A stretch of DNA of 11,208 bases from an uncultured Clostridia bacterium (GCA_947630255.1 CANRGU010000040.1:1-11208); one strand, 5' to 3'. Shown: positions 1 through 6,703, numbered from the stretch's first letter. Notes: generated by a model not told the origin, from the letters alone. Numbers and translations are program-made.

Positions 1-261
1 ATATTCTTTTTGATTATATTTATATATTAAAAATTTTTTAAAAATTATAAGTGGCGTAGATCCGTTAGGTAAAGGTAAAAGAAGAAGAAATGTTGCAATT
101 GGAAAGAATGAAAAAACTATCATTTTCAGTTTATAGTAAGGAAAGATAGACTGTACTAAAAATCCAATTCCTAAACTAACACCCATCGCAATAATCTCTA
201 AAATTCCAAAACCTTTAAAAATCTCTCGTTTAATTTTTATATTTTTAGGAATCAAATACAT
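1..261 (-). CDS. PrgI/VirB3-like conjugation membrane protein, partial (3' end beyond window)
   Basis: Only the first 87 residues are in the window; the frame is open to the left edge. The protein starts MYLIPKNIKIKREIFKGFG and has two hydrophobic stretches, about residues 20-37 (ILEIIAMGVSLGIGFLV) and 47-63 (MIVFSFFPIATFLLLLP). This is the usual layout of PrgI-family proteins: a short basic N-terminus with a VPK/IPK-like motif and two N-terminal TM helices. PrgI proteins are VirB3-like inner-membrane components of Gram-positive type IV secretion channels and work with the VirB4 ATPase. The ATG overlaps the TAA stop of the upstream VirB6-like gene by one base (TAATG), which implies translational coupling. 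The gene order VirB6-like then PrgI matches pCF10, so a VirB4-like gene probably follows outside the window. Assignment rests on N-terminal pattern, size and context. Confidence 0.72.
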   Translation of the reverse strand, partial: MYLIPKNIKIKREIFKGFGILEIIAMGVSLGIGFLVQSIFPYYKLKMIVFSFFPIATFLLLLPLPNGSTPLIIFKKFLIYKYNQKEY

Positions 262-1595
262 TATTTTCTTCCTTTATCATAAGGATTTTTATTTGTATGC
301 ATATATACATTTTTTAATGGATTATACTGCATATTAATTGGTTGAGAGAAAGAGCCACTTGCAGATGGATTTTTGTTTCTATTTTTATTTACAAAATCAG
401 ATACTTGTTTTTGTGCTTTAAAATTATTTTGATTATTCATACTTTCTTTAACTTCAGACATCTGGTCAGGACTTAATTTATTTTTTCTATTCATAAAATT
501 ATACATAGTATTGAAACCTCCTTTTACAATATTAGATCCACCACTTACCACGTTACTACCGAGAGATAAAGCTCCCATTGTTCCTGCCTTTGCAATTCCG
601 AATCCCAAACTACCAGCACCTTTTAAAAGCATAAGGCTTTGAATAGTCCCAAGACTAGAAGCAATTCCTGACTGCTGATTTAATAAAGAACTTATTAGTG
701 TTGGAGTAGATGCTATAAAAAGTAATCCCCCAATTACTAAAAAGATACCTACTAAAGTACCATTGTCTTTAAAAGCAGAACCAAAAATATTTATAAGTAG
801 TCCAATACAAACAAACTGGACAGTAGTAATCAGAAAAACACCCATCGTGGATTTAGACCAAGCTTCAAATGCTTTTCCATCTTTAGTAAGACTCGTACAA
901 CAAAAAGGCCCAATAATTTTATACAGGGCAATTTCCATGACTCGTTTTGCCATTTGAATAGCAACAAAGAACAATAAACAAATGGTAACTACTGATAAAA
1001 CTATCAGCATAAAAAAGTTGACTGAATACTTATATACATCACCAACACCTGCAATACCACCAGTAGTATCGTTTATTTTAACTTTCCTCCAATTATTAAC
1101 TAAATAATCGGAATCTTTTTCTTTTGTTTCATCACTATTAATCATTGTTTTTAAAAGAGAGTTAGAAATTACTGCCTCGGTATTACTGCTGTTTGTCATG
1201 TTTGAAACAGAAATAACTGCATCAGTTAATTTCGACGTGAAATTCTGACCAAACTGAAATAATGATGGAATTAAAAACATTATTACAATAGACAATACAA
1301 TTCCACGATAAACATTAAGTGGAGAATCTCTACCATCATTTTTTACAATATGGTTCATTATTAGTTCAATCACCACTTTTAATGAAAGCCAAGAACAAGC
1401 CACAATAATTGCACCTGAAAAAATTTTGTTTACATAGTCATTATTAAAAAACTCGTAACGCCAAATTTTATTTATAACATCAAAAAAGCCATCTAAAAAT
1501 AGCAAAATTCCTTTTGCTATTGACCAAAGAGTTCCTCTAAAAATATCATCTGACCAACTTTGTTTGACTTGTACTATCTCTAAAGTTTGAAATAT
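261..1595 (-). CDS. VirB6/TrbL/PrgH-like polytopic channel protein, probable AUA start
   Basis: A multi-TM protein of the VirB6/TrbL type, expected to form part of the inner-membrane channel of a type IV secretion system. Numbering from the TTG at 1505, clear TM segments lie near residues 30-49, 67-84, 163-184, 222-241 and 251-270. A Gly/Ala/Ser-rich segment follows (295-330), then a polar Asn/Lys-rich tail. No ATG starts this frame. The TTG at 1505 has only a weak ribosome site and would remove a plausible N-terminus (SWSDDIFRGTLWSIAKGILL). The frame is open up to a TGA at 1598-1596. A perfect AGGAGG lies at 1610-1605, 9 nt before an in-frame ATA at 1595, so I place the start there (444 aa). 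The ATG at 1599, closer to the AGGAGG, opens only a 17-codon ORF in another frame. A one-base indel next to that ATG is the alternative explanation. Confidence 0.7.
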   Translation of the reverse strand: MFQTLEIVQVKQSWSDDIFRGTLWSIAKGILLFLDGFFDVINKIWRYEFFNNDYVNKIFSGAIIVACSWLSLKVVIELIMNHIVKNDGRDSPLNVYRGIVLSIVIMFLIPSLFQFGQNFTSKLTDAVISVSNMTNSSNTEAVISNSLLKTMINSDETKEKDSDYLVNNWRKVKINDTTGGIAGVGDVYKYSVNFFMLIVLSVVTICLLFFVAIQMAKRVMEIALYKIIGPFCCTSLTKDGKAFEAWSKSTMGVFLITTVQFVCIGLLINIFGSAFKDNGTLVGIFLVIGGLLFIASTPTLISSLLNQQSGIASSLGTIQSLMLLKGAGSLGFGIAKAGTMGALSLGSNVVSGGSNIVKGGFNTMYNFMNRKNKLSPDQMSEVKESMNNQNNFKAQKQVSDFVNKNRNKNPSASGSFSQPINMQYNPLKNVYMHTNKNPYDKGRK

Positions 1596-1604
1596 TCATA
1601 CACA

Positions 1605-1610
1605 CCTCCT
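1605..1610 (-). promoter_or_regulatory. Strong ribosome binding site (AGGAGG) that decides the VirB6-like start
   Basis: A perfect AGGAGG on the minus strand that overlaps the TAG stop of the sortase gene. It is followed by nine bases and an in-frame ATA (1595-1593). An out-of-frame ATG at 1599 is only 5 nt away and leads to the short peptide MNISNFRDSTSQTKLVR. Confidence 0.7.
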
Positions 1611-2241
1611 AATAACTATCTGTTGCGACTAATTCACCAATAACAATAAGTTGTTTACTTTTACTATTGGGATCGCACGTAGTAAGAGTGATTATAGATT
1701 TTTCATGACTAGCAGAAAGTTTAAGTGTTCCATTTTTTTCTGCTAAATATTTATTATTTACTTTATATGTATATTTGATTTTTTTATAATAAACATACAC
1801 ATAATCATCTATATTAAGTTTATTTAAATTAGAGAAAAAAGCAATTCTTCCTGTGCCACTATGACTTGCAAGAATAAAATTGCCATTTTCTACATCAGGA
1901 TAATCAGATCCTTTTAAAATTGTAATATTATACTCAATATTGTTATATTTATTATCAATTGCTAAAAGACCTCTTTTTATATTTATTTTAGGAATCTCTA
2001 AAACTGCAATATAATTATTTTCCACATTAATTGTGGATTTTTTATTTACAATTGCCTTATTTTCTATATTATTCGTTGGTAAGTTTTCTTCATTAAAAAA
2101 ATTATTTAGATTCCTTTGATCCATTTTATCTTTATAATAGTTATCTACATATTTTATAGATATTAAGTAAATACCAAATAGTAAGATAAAAGAGCCACAA
2201 ATTAAATGGCTCTTAAATCTATTTTTTTCTTTTACTTTCAT
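1609..2241 (-). CDS. Sortase, dedicated to the neighbouring thioester adhesin
   Basis: A 210-aa membrane-anchored sortase (cysteine transpeptidase) that should cut the VPNTS signal of the adhesin upstream and attach it to the cell wall. Residues 12-29 form an uncleaved N-terminal TM segment. The catalytic domain runs from about residue 76 (YIAVLEIPKINI) to the end. It has the catalytic His in ASHSG (H127), the FFSNLNKLNIDDYVYVYY strand pattern typical of sortases, and the catalytic Cys in TLTTC (C189). The usual catalytic Arg downstream of Cys is not seen: the segment after C189 (DPNSKSKQLIVIGEL) contains no Arg. The start overlaps the end of the adhesin gene by 23 nt, and the stop overlaps the ribosome site of the VirB6-like gene, so it is tightly embedded in the transfer operon. 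Class cannot be fixed by eye; it looks closest to class A/D-like enzymes. Confidence 0.9.
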   Translation of the reverse strand: MKVKEKNRFKSHLICGSFILLFGIYLISIKYVDNYYKDKMDQRNLNNFFNEENLPTNNIENKAIVNKKSTINVENNYIAVLEIPKINIKRGLLAIDNKYNNIEYNITILKGSDYPDVENGNFILASHSGTGRIAFFSNLNKLNIDDYVYVYYKKIKYTYKVNNKYLAEKNGTLKLSASHEKSIITLTTCDPNSKSKQLIVIGELVATDSY

Positions 2242-4051
2242 AAATCATATATCCAATACCAAAGCAGATAAATATAATTCCAACTACCTCTAAAATAGCA
2301 GAATCAGTAGTAGATGTATTAGGAACTTTTACAACTTTAGGTTGTTCAGGTTGATTAGGTTGTTTAGGATTTTCAGGTTGTTTAGGTTTTTCAACTTTAA
2401 CATTAACTAAAGATTTTTCAATATGAGCTCCATCTTCCTTTACCTCAAACTCGATTTTTTCATCATTTAATTTAAAACCATCAATAGTTTCAAGTTCTTT
2501 AAAGTAATAAGATCCATATTTAAGTTCTAATTCAATGTTTCCATTTTCATCTGTTTTGTATGTTCCTAATAATTTGTCGTTTTCATCATAAAGACCAAAC
2601 ACAACACCTGCAAGAGCATTACCATCCTCATCTGTTTTGTGTAATGTAACTTTAGATTTAATAACTTCATCTTTCATTGTAGCTTTAACAACTTTACCAT
2701 CTTCGGTAATAGAAAAATACATTTTTTCAGGATTAACTTTATATCCTTCAGGAGCTTCGGATTCGATTATATAGTAATCACCATATTCCAAATTTTTAAT
2801 GATAATTTGTCCATCTTCATCAGTAACTCCCTCAAAAACTAATTCATCAGTTTTAGCATCAAAAATTTGTATTTTAGTATTAGGTAATGGTGTTCCATCA
2901 GATAAATCTTCTTTTTTGAATAATAAATCTGATTTAATTTTTTCATTATTAAAAGTTGCTTTTTCTTTCATTTTGCTACCATTGATAGTAAATACATAAT
3001 CTTTAATGAATTTATAACTTTCAGTACCTTTAGTTTGGTGTAATCTATAAGTACCAAATCTTAAATAAGTGAACGCCTCACCATCTTCATTGGTAGTAAG
3101 AGTTGCAACTAATTCACCAGTAGCAACATTATAAAGTTCAAATTCTGCTTTATTTTCAGGAGTATAAGCACCACTATTATAATTACCTAGAGTCTTATTA
3201 AATTCAAATCTAGTAGTAACATTGACTTTGATTCTACCATTAATATATGTAGGATCGCCAGCACTTAAACATCTTTGTCCTGTAGTATCATAGACCATAG
3301 GTGGATTAGGGTTTTCTTTAGCAACTAAATCGATAGTCCCCTCGAATGGTTTCTTCGCATTAATTATAAGATCATTACCCTGAATCTCAAAATTAACTGC
3401 ATCATTACTTTTAGGCATTTCAAATCTACTTGATAAAACACCATTTGTATCAGTTAAACGAGTTGACTCCCCAGGTTTTAAAGTAACCTCATAATTATTA
3501 AAACTAACAGTGTCACCATGATGATCAACTAAATTTCTAATTTCGTTCATCATAGCGTCATATTTTGTACTTCTTTCTAAAGAATGACCACCATCAGCAA
3601 TTGGATAAGGTGTTGCAACTTTTTCAGTTATTTCCCAAATCAAATATTGAGTTGCAGCGAACCAATCCAAACTGGTATGATTACTATAACCATAGCCATA
3701 ATAAGCATAAAGTTTTATTCTTCTTAATTCATCACGATTCAAGTTTGAAAGTGTTAACTGACTACTTTCATCAGTATATCCAGTAACAACTTGTCCATCT
3801 TGAAATTTAATATGTGATGCTATACAATAAACGTAAGCACCATCACTTGTTCTTTTTATAGGGTGTTCTGGTGCTCCAACCCAATCAGATAAATCATCAA
3901 ATTGAGTAGTTGCTGTCCAAAACGAATAACTTTTATCTTGCACCATAGTATCATTAACAGGTGATGCAAAAACATCAGTTATAGGAGTAGAACATATTCC
4001 CATAACAACAACTAATAAATATTTTAAAAATTTTTCTAATTTTTCTTTCAT
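2219..4051 (-). CDS. Cell-wall-anchored thioester (TQXA) adhesin with CnaB-like stalk
   Basis: A 610-aa surface adhesin. Order from the N-terminus: signal peptide (1 to about 29, ending VFA|S); a thioester domain with Cys in AYVYC (C76) and Gln in ATQYLIW (Q135), which form an internal Cys-Gln thioester able to bond covalently to a target; a linker domain; three CnaB/SpaA-like domains (about 276-366, 374-460 and 467-547); a Pro/Lys/Gln-rich spacer; a VPNTS sorting signal (576-580); a TM helix; and a basic tail (ESKRKK). The last two CnaB domains show the usual intramolecular isopeptide residues, Lys in LLFKKED / VTLHKTD and Glu in YYIIESEAPEGY / YYFKELETIDGF. The first domain is less typical (YRLHQTKG where E is usual). 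I chose the ATG at 4051, which has AAAGGA 9 nt upstream, over the one at 4069, which has none. A sortase gene overlaps its 3' end. By analogy with the surface proteins PrgA-C of pCF10, a role in mating contact is inferred. Confidence 0.92.
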   Translation of the reverse strand: MKEKLEKFLKYLLVVVMGICSTPITDVFASPVNDTMVQDKSYSFWTATTQFDDLSDWVGAPEHPIKRTSDGAYVYCIASHIKFQDGQVVTGYTDESSQLTLSNLNRDELRRIKLYAYYGYGYSNHTSLDWFAATQYLIWEITEKVATPYPIADGGHSLERSTKYDAMMNEIRNLVDHHGDTVSFNNYEVTLKPGESTRLTDTNGVLSSRFEMPKSNDAVNFEIQGNDLIINAKKPFEGTIDLVAKENPNPPMVYDTTGQRCLSAGDPTYINGRIKVNVTTRFEFNKTLGNYNSGAYTPENKAEFELYNVATGELVATLTTNEDGEAFTYLRFGTYRLHQTKGTESYKFIKDYVFTINGSKMKEKATFNNEKIKSDLLFKKEDLSDGTPLPNTKIQIFDAKTDELVFEGVTDEDGQIIIKNLEYGDYYIIESEAPEGYKVNPEKMYFSITEDGKVVKATMKDEVIKSKVTLHKTDEDGNALAGVVFGLYDENDKLLGTYKTDENGNIELELKYGSYYFKELETIDGFKLNDEKIEFEVKEDGAHIEKSLVNVKVEKPKQPENPKQPNQPEQPKVVKVPNTSTTDSAILEVVGIIFICFGIGYMIYESKRKK

Positions 4052-4086
4052 ATATCTTTTTCCTTTCATTATAAATTATTCCAAAT

Positions 4087-4110
4087 AAAAAACACCACTT
4101 AATAGTGATG
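4087..4110 (-). terminator. Intrinsic terminator between membrane protein gene and adhesin gene
   Basis: On the minus strand a 7-bp stem (CATCACT / AGTGGTG, one G-T pair) with an ATTA tetraloop is followed by six Ts. It starts 2 nt after the TAA of the upstream gene and lies only 36 nt before the adhesin start. That leaves little room for a new promoter; a TATAAT at 4073-4068 exists but has no convincing -35 box. It may act as a partial terminator that lowers adhesin, sortase and downstream expression. Confidence 0.75.
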
Positions 4111-4112
4111 AT

Positions 4113-4763
4113 TTATTGATAGCCCAAAGCTCTAAACTCATTTAAATAGTAAGGATTCCCATTAACATAAACCTCAATCCAACATCCAACATAATTAACA
4201 TACTTTCCAACAACATCTCCATAGTTAGTTACAAAAGAATATTGATTATTGATCCTTTGAGCCTCCCTTTGACAATCCTCAATTTTATCAAAGGCGATTT
4301 CTTCCCAAGAGAAAAGTTTGGTATGTTTATAATCGTATTCTGATATACCTAATTTTTCCCACTCTGTTAAAGTAACAGGTTGAGCACTTGTTTGTGGTAT
4401 TTCAGTTTTTGTAGTTATAGGGTTACTATTATTAATTGTACTAGAACTTTGCTTGTTATTTTTTGTATTGTTCTTATTAGAATTATTAGTAACATTAACT
4501 TTATCTGATTTAATATCATCTTTTTTAGAATCATCATCCTGTTGTTTTTCTTTTATTTCTTCTTTTTGTTCTTTACTTTTTACTTTTTCTTTTTTGTCTT
4601 TAGTTTTTTTAGATGCTGTAACATATTTATCAGATTTTAGATCTTTACTATAATCAAAATATTTATATGTTATAAAAACTCCAGTAACAAGTAAAAAAAC
4701 TCCTAGAAAAACAGATAGACAAAGTTTTTTATGTTTCTTAATAATTCTTACTAAATTTATCAT
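4113..4763 (-). CDS. Membrane-anchored protein of unknown function with Lys-rich stalk
   Basis: A 216-aa protein that I do not recognise. A short basic N-terminus (MINLVRIIKKHKK) precedes one TM helix (about 14-33), giving an N-in, C-out topology. Next comes a very charged, low-complexity Lys/Glu/Asp region (40-90), then an Asn/Ser/Thr-rich stretch (90-128) that looks like an extracellular stalk. A compact C-terminal domain follows (130-216) with aromatic residues and two Cys (C164, C194) that could form a disulfide outside the cell. The ATG has an excellent ribosome site (AAAGGAGG, 7 nt upstream). Its place between the VirB2-like gene and the adhesin suggests an accessory transfer or cell-surface role. 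It is about the right shape, but too divergent to claim, for a VirB8-like scaffold. A terminator follows the stop codon directly. Confidence 0.8.
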   Translation of the reverse strand: MINLVRIIKKHKKLCLSVFLGVFLLVTGVFITYKYFDYSKDLKSDKYVTASKKTKDKKEKVKSKEQKEEIKEKQQDDDSKKDDIKSDKVNVTNNSNKNNTKNNKQSSSTINNSNPITTKTEIPQTSAQPVTLTEWEKLGISEYDYKHTKLFSWEEIAFDKIEDCQREAQRINNQYSFVTNYGDVVGKYVNYVGCWIEVYVNGNPYYLNEFRALGYQ

Positions 4764-4796
4764 AATTATTCCTCCTTTGTGTGATGTTAACTCTTA

Positions 4797-4812
4797 TTGC
4801 AAATATTTGCAA
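4797..4812. repeat. 16-bp perfect palindrome between two transfer-operon genes
   Basis: TTGCAAATATTTGCAA is a perfect palindrome in the 56-nt gap between the 92-aa and 216-aa genes. TTAAC/GTTAA arms outside it could extend the stem across a small bulge. No T-run follows, so it is not a typical terminator. It could be an mRNA processing or stability hairpin, or a protein site. Confidence 0.5.
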
Positions 4813-4819
4813 GTTAAAA

Positions 4820-5098
4820 TTACTTTTCACATAAATATTGTTTTAAATAATCCAAATCATAAACAAGATCTATAAGATTACATCTTAAATCAATGTTTTT
4901 TGGATGTCTTTGTAATTTTTTGTCGAAATATTGTGCTAATGATTCTACATATTCTATATCTTCTAATCTGTTATAAAAAAACTTTTTTATTTCTTTTTCA
5001 TTATCATTGTTTTTTATTAAATGATAATAAAGAGCCATATCATAAATTCTATTTACTAAATTATGACTCTTAATAAATGCTCTAAATTCTTGTTTCAT
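4820..5098 (-). CDS. Small helical protein of unknown function
   Basis: A 92-aa protein, probably cytoplasmic: no signal peptide or TM segment, and a mainly alpha-helical composition rich in Lys, Tyr, Leu and Asp. No family recognised. The start is supported by AAAGGA 9 nt upstream and by an ATGA overlap with the stop of the preceding 135-aa gene, indicating coupled translation. Its position within the conjugation operon suggests an accessory transfer function, but nothing in the sequence shows what it does. Confidence 0.7.
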   Translation of the reverse strand: MKQEFRAFIKSHNLVNRIYDMALYYHLIKNNDNEKEIKKFFYNRLEDIEYVESLAQYFDKKLQRHPKNIDLRCNLIDLVYDLDYLKQYLCEK

Positions 5099-5502
5099 AA
5101 CTTTATGTCCTTTCCATCCATTAAGAATCCAAATTCTTCTTCGTAAAAATTATCACTATCATCATAACTAACAGAACTATACAAATCTATATCTTCATTT
5201 GCTAAATTAGATAAAGTATTTTTAATATCAGTAATATCAGTAATGTTATATTCAGGAATCAGCCAATCATTAATAGCGATATTTAAGCGATAGACAAAAT
5301 CTTGAGTTTTACAAAATAACATATCCGATCCATATTCTACAGGATAATCATTATTAAATTTTTCATAAAATAAACTCATTAATTTTTTATCTTCTGTAAT
5401 ACTTTTTAAAATATCAACATTAGATAAAGATATGCCCTCAACTTTACCACTATTTATAATATCCTTAACATTTCTAATAAAATCTTTTCTTTTTACTATC
5501 AT
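5095..5502 (-). CDS. Acidic protein of unknown function in transfer operon
   Basis: A 135-aa soluble protein with no TM segment or signal peptide. The N-terminal part is basic (MIVKRKDFIRNVKDI). The C-terminal third is strongly acidic, with many Asp/Glu/Ser/Tyr residues (SVSYDDSDNFYEEEFGF). I do not recognise a family. Its ATG overlaps the stop of the VirB2-like gene (ATGA), and its own TGA overlaps the next ATG in the same way, so the three genes appear translationally coupled and probably made in related amounts. The ribosome site is weak (AGGG), consistent with coupling. Confidence 0.7.
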   Translation of the reverse strand: MIVKRKDFIRNVKDIINSGKVEGISLSNVDILKSITEDKKLMSLFYEKFNNDYPVEYGSDMLFCKTQDFVYRLNIAINDWLIPEYNITDITDIKNTLSNLANEDIDLYSSVSYDDSDNFYEEEFGFLMDGKDIKL

Positions 5503-5738
5503 TTAAAATACCCTAAAATCCAATTTACAAATTCAGTTGTAACAAGTGCTGATACACCTGCGATAATAGTTGTTCTAATTTTTTTGTCGTATGATGCCTT
5601 TTGATTATCATCACTACTAGCCATTTTTAAAGCATAGTCTTTTGCTACAAAAAAAGCAGTACCACCGATTACAAATAATCGTAGATAATTCATAGCATCA
5701 TTAATAAGATTTAATACACTTTGTAAAATTCCATCTAT
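5499..5738 (-). CDS. VirB2/Maff2-like small membrane protein, probable AUA start
   Basis: A small protein with two hydrophobic helices: MNYLRLFVIGGTAFFVAKDYAL, and IIAGVSALVTTEFVNWILGYF near the C-terminus. A short charged loop (SSDDNQKASYDKKIR) separates them. This is the size and layout of VirB2/TrbC-like or Maff2-type proteins of Firmicutes transfer operons (pilin-like or channel subunits). The family call is from pattern only. The first ATG (5693) has no ribosome site. A strong AGGAGG at 5753-5748 is followed, after exactly 9 nt, by an in-frame ATA (5738). Starting there adds 15 residues (MDGILQSVLNLINDA, if initiated with Met) that complete an amphipathic N-terminus and give 79 aa. The ATG just after the ATA opens only a 7-codon ORF in another frame. 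The stop overlaps the next ATG. Confidence 0.6.
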   Translation of the reverse strand: MDGILQSVLNLINDAMNYLRLFVIGGTAFFVAKDYALKMASSDDNQKASYDKKIRTTIIAGVSALVTTEFVNWILGYFK

Positions 5739-5747
5739 AAAAAAACA

Positions 5748-5753
5748 CCTCCT
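5748..5753 (-). promoter_or_regulatory. Strong ribosome binding site (AGGAGG) before the VirB2-like gene
   Basis: A perfect AGGAGG on the minus strand, 9 nt before an in-frame ATA codon at 5738-5736. No in-frame ATG, GTG or TTG lies within a functional distance; the first in-frame ATG is 54 nt downstream of the AGGAGG. The spacing equals that seen at the VirB6-like gene. Confidence 0.7.
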
Positions 5754-5816
5754 AAAAGACGTGTACGTGTATTAATATAATAAGTTAAGTTGTTTTTGTA
5801 TAAACTACTAATAAAC

Positions 5817-6620
5817 TCATTCCTCCTTTTCATCAAAAACCAACTTTAATTGTATTCCGTTTTGGATTCTTCTTTTAATTACCTCACAATATTTGTCCGT
5901 TATTTCTATCCCAATCCATCTTCTGTTAAGAATCTCGCACCCTAGCAGAGTAGAACCACTCCCTGATGTAAAATCTAATACCAAATCATTTTCTTTAGTA
6001 TAAGTTAAAATTAGATATTCCATCAAGCTTATTGGCTTTTGCGTAGGATGAAAAAGATTACTTTCTCTTGCGAATTGAATTACATTTCTAGGATAATTAG
6101 AGTATTCCTGAATACCCTCAATTTTCTTGTGTTTTTTATTTTCTTTTAAATAATCAATAGAAGAACGTTGTACTTTAATATTTACATTAACAACACCCTG
6201 TGGAAAATAACACATTTTTACTTTACCATTAGCAACTGCACTTGCTTTTGAAAAAACCATAGCATCTTCATAGCATCGCAAAGGTTGACATTTGGCATTT
6301 TGAAATCCAGTAACCTGTGTTTTAATCCATTTCCAATCATATTTATAAAGACTAGGATTACTTTCTCTCAATGCTGAAGAAAAAGGTTCGTTCCCAAATA
6401 ACACAATAGCACCATCATCTTTTATAAGCTTTTGGAGTTTATCCCACATTTCATCAAAAGGAATTACTTGATCCCAAGAGTAACCAGTAACTGCATAAGG
6501 TGGATCAGTGATGATAGCATCACATTTAATATTATTTTCTATTAAATAATCCATCACTTTTAAACAATCACCTTTATAAAGAGTTCCTAACTCGGTGGAA
6601 TAGAATGGACTCAAAGACAT
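5817..6620 (-). CDS. Orphan DNA methyltransferase, beta-class N4-cytosine/N6-adenine
   Basis: A 267-aa site-specific DNA methyltransferase that transfers a methyl group from S-adenosylmethionine to adenine N6 or cytosine N4. Catalytic motif IV (DPPY, 39-42) lies near the N-terminus. The SAM-binding motif I (DFTSGSGST, 216-224) lies near the C-terminus, after the conserved HPTQKP (191-196). This IV-before-I order is that of the beta class. No target recognition domain can be assigned by eye. No restriction endonuclease gene is adjacent, so it looks like a solitary methylase, often found on conjugative elements and phages, where it may protect incoming DNA from host restriction. The ATG has a strong ribosome site (GGAGG, 9 nt away). 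It is the first gene of the minus-strand transfer operon. Confidence 0.93.
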   Translation of the reverse strand: MSLSPFYSTELGTLYKGDCLKVMDYLIENNIKCDAIITDPPYAVTGYSWDQVIPFDEMWDKLQKLIKDDGAIVLFGNEPFSSALRESNPSLYKYDWKWIKTQVTGFQNAKCQPLRCYEDAMVFSKASAVANGKVKMCYFPQGVVNVNIKVQRSSIDYLKENKKHKKIEGIQEYSNYPRNVIQFARESNLFHPTQKPISLMEYLILTYTKENDLVLDFTSGSGSTLLGCEILNRRWIGIEITDKYCEVIKRRIQNGIQLKLVFDEKEE

Positions 6621-6703
6621 TTTTAATCACCTCCAATCGTAATAGAATCATATAGCAAATATTACAAATTAGTTTTTTGTCACGAGATCCCTATAAACTC
6701 GCA

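Noticed and set aside
763..957. Plus-strand ORF of 64 codons inside the VirB6-like gene
   Set aside because: It lies fully within a well-supported minus-strand coding region, has no ribosome site and no protein-like composition. The same holds for plus-strand frames at 2799-2999, 3565-3786, 4453-4653, 9352-9543 and 10115-10438.
1546..1599. The 17-codon ORF (MNISNFRDSTSQTKLVR) as a real small gene
   Set aside because: It has a good ribosome site, but it overlaps a conserved-looking membrane-protein N-terminus in another frame and is not a recognisable peptide. A non-canonical start or an indel of the VirB6-like gene explains it better.
1593..1610. Recoded genetic code (TGA as Trp) as the explanation for the odd start of the VirB6-like gene
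   Set aside because: Reading through the TGA at 1548 meets a TAG two codons later, and several genes here end properly at TGA with ATGA overlaps, so TGA is a normal stop.
5739..5816. Possible short frame between the methyltransferase stop and the VirB2-like gene, using the AAGGAGG at the end of the methyltransferase gene
   Set aside because: The AAGGAGG is explained by the Glu/Lys codons that end the methyltransferase. The adjacent ATG is too close (1 nt) and gives only 11 codons, and a start at ATT would be needed for a longer frame.
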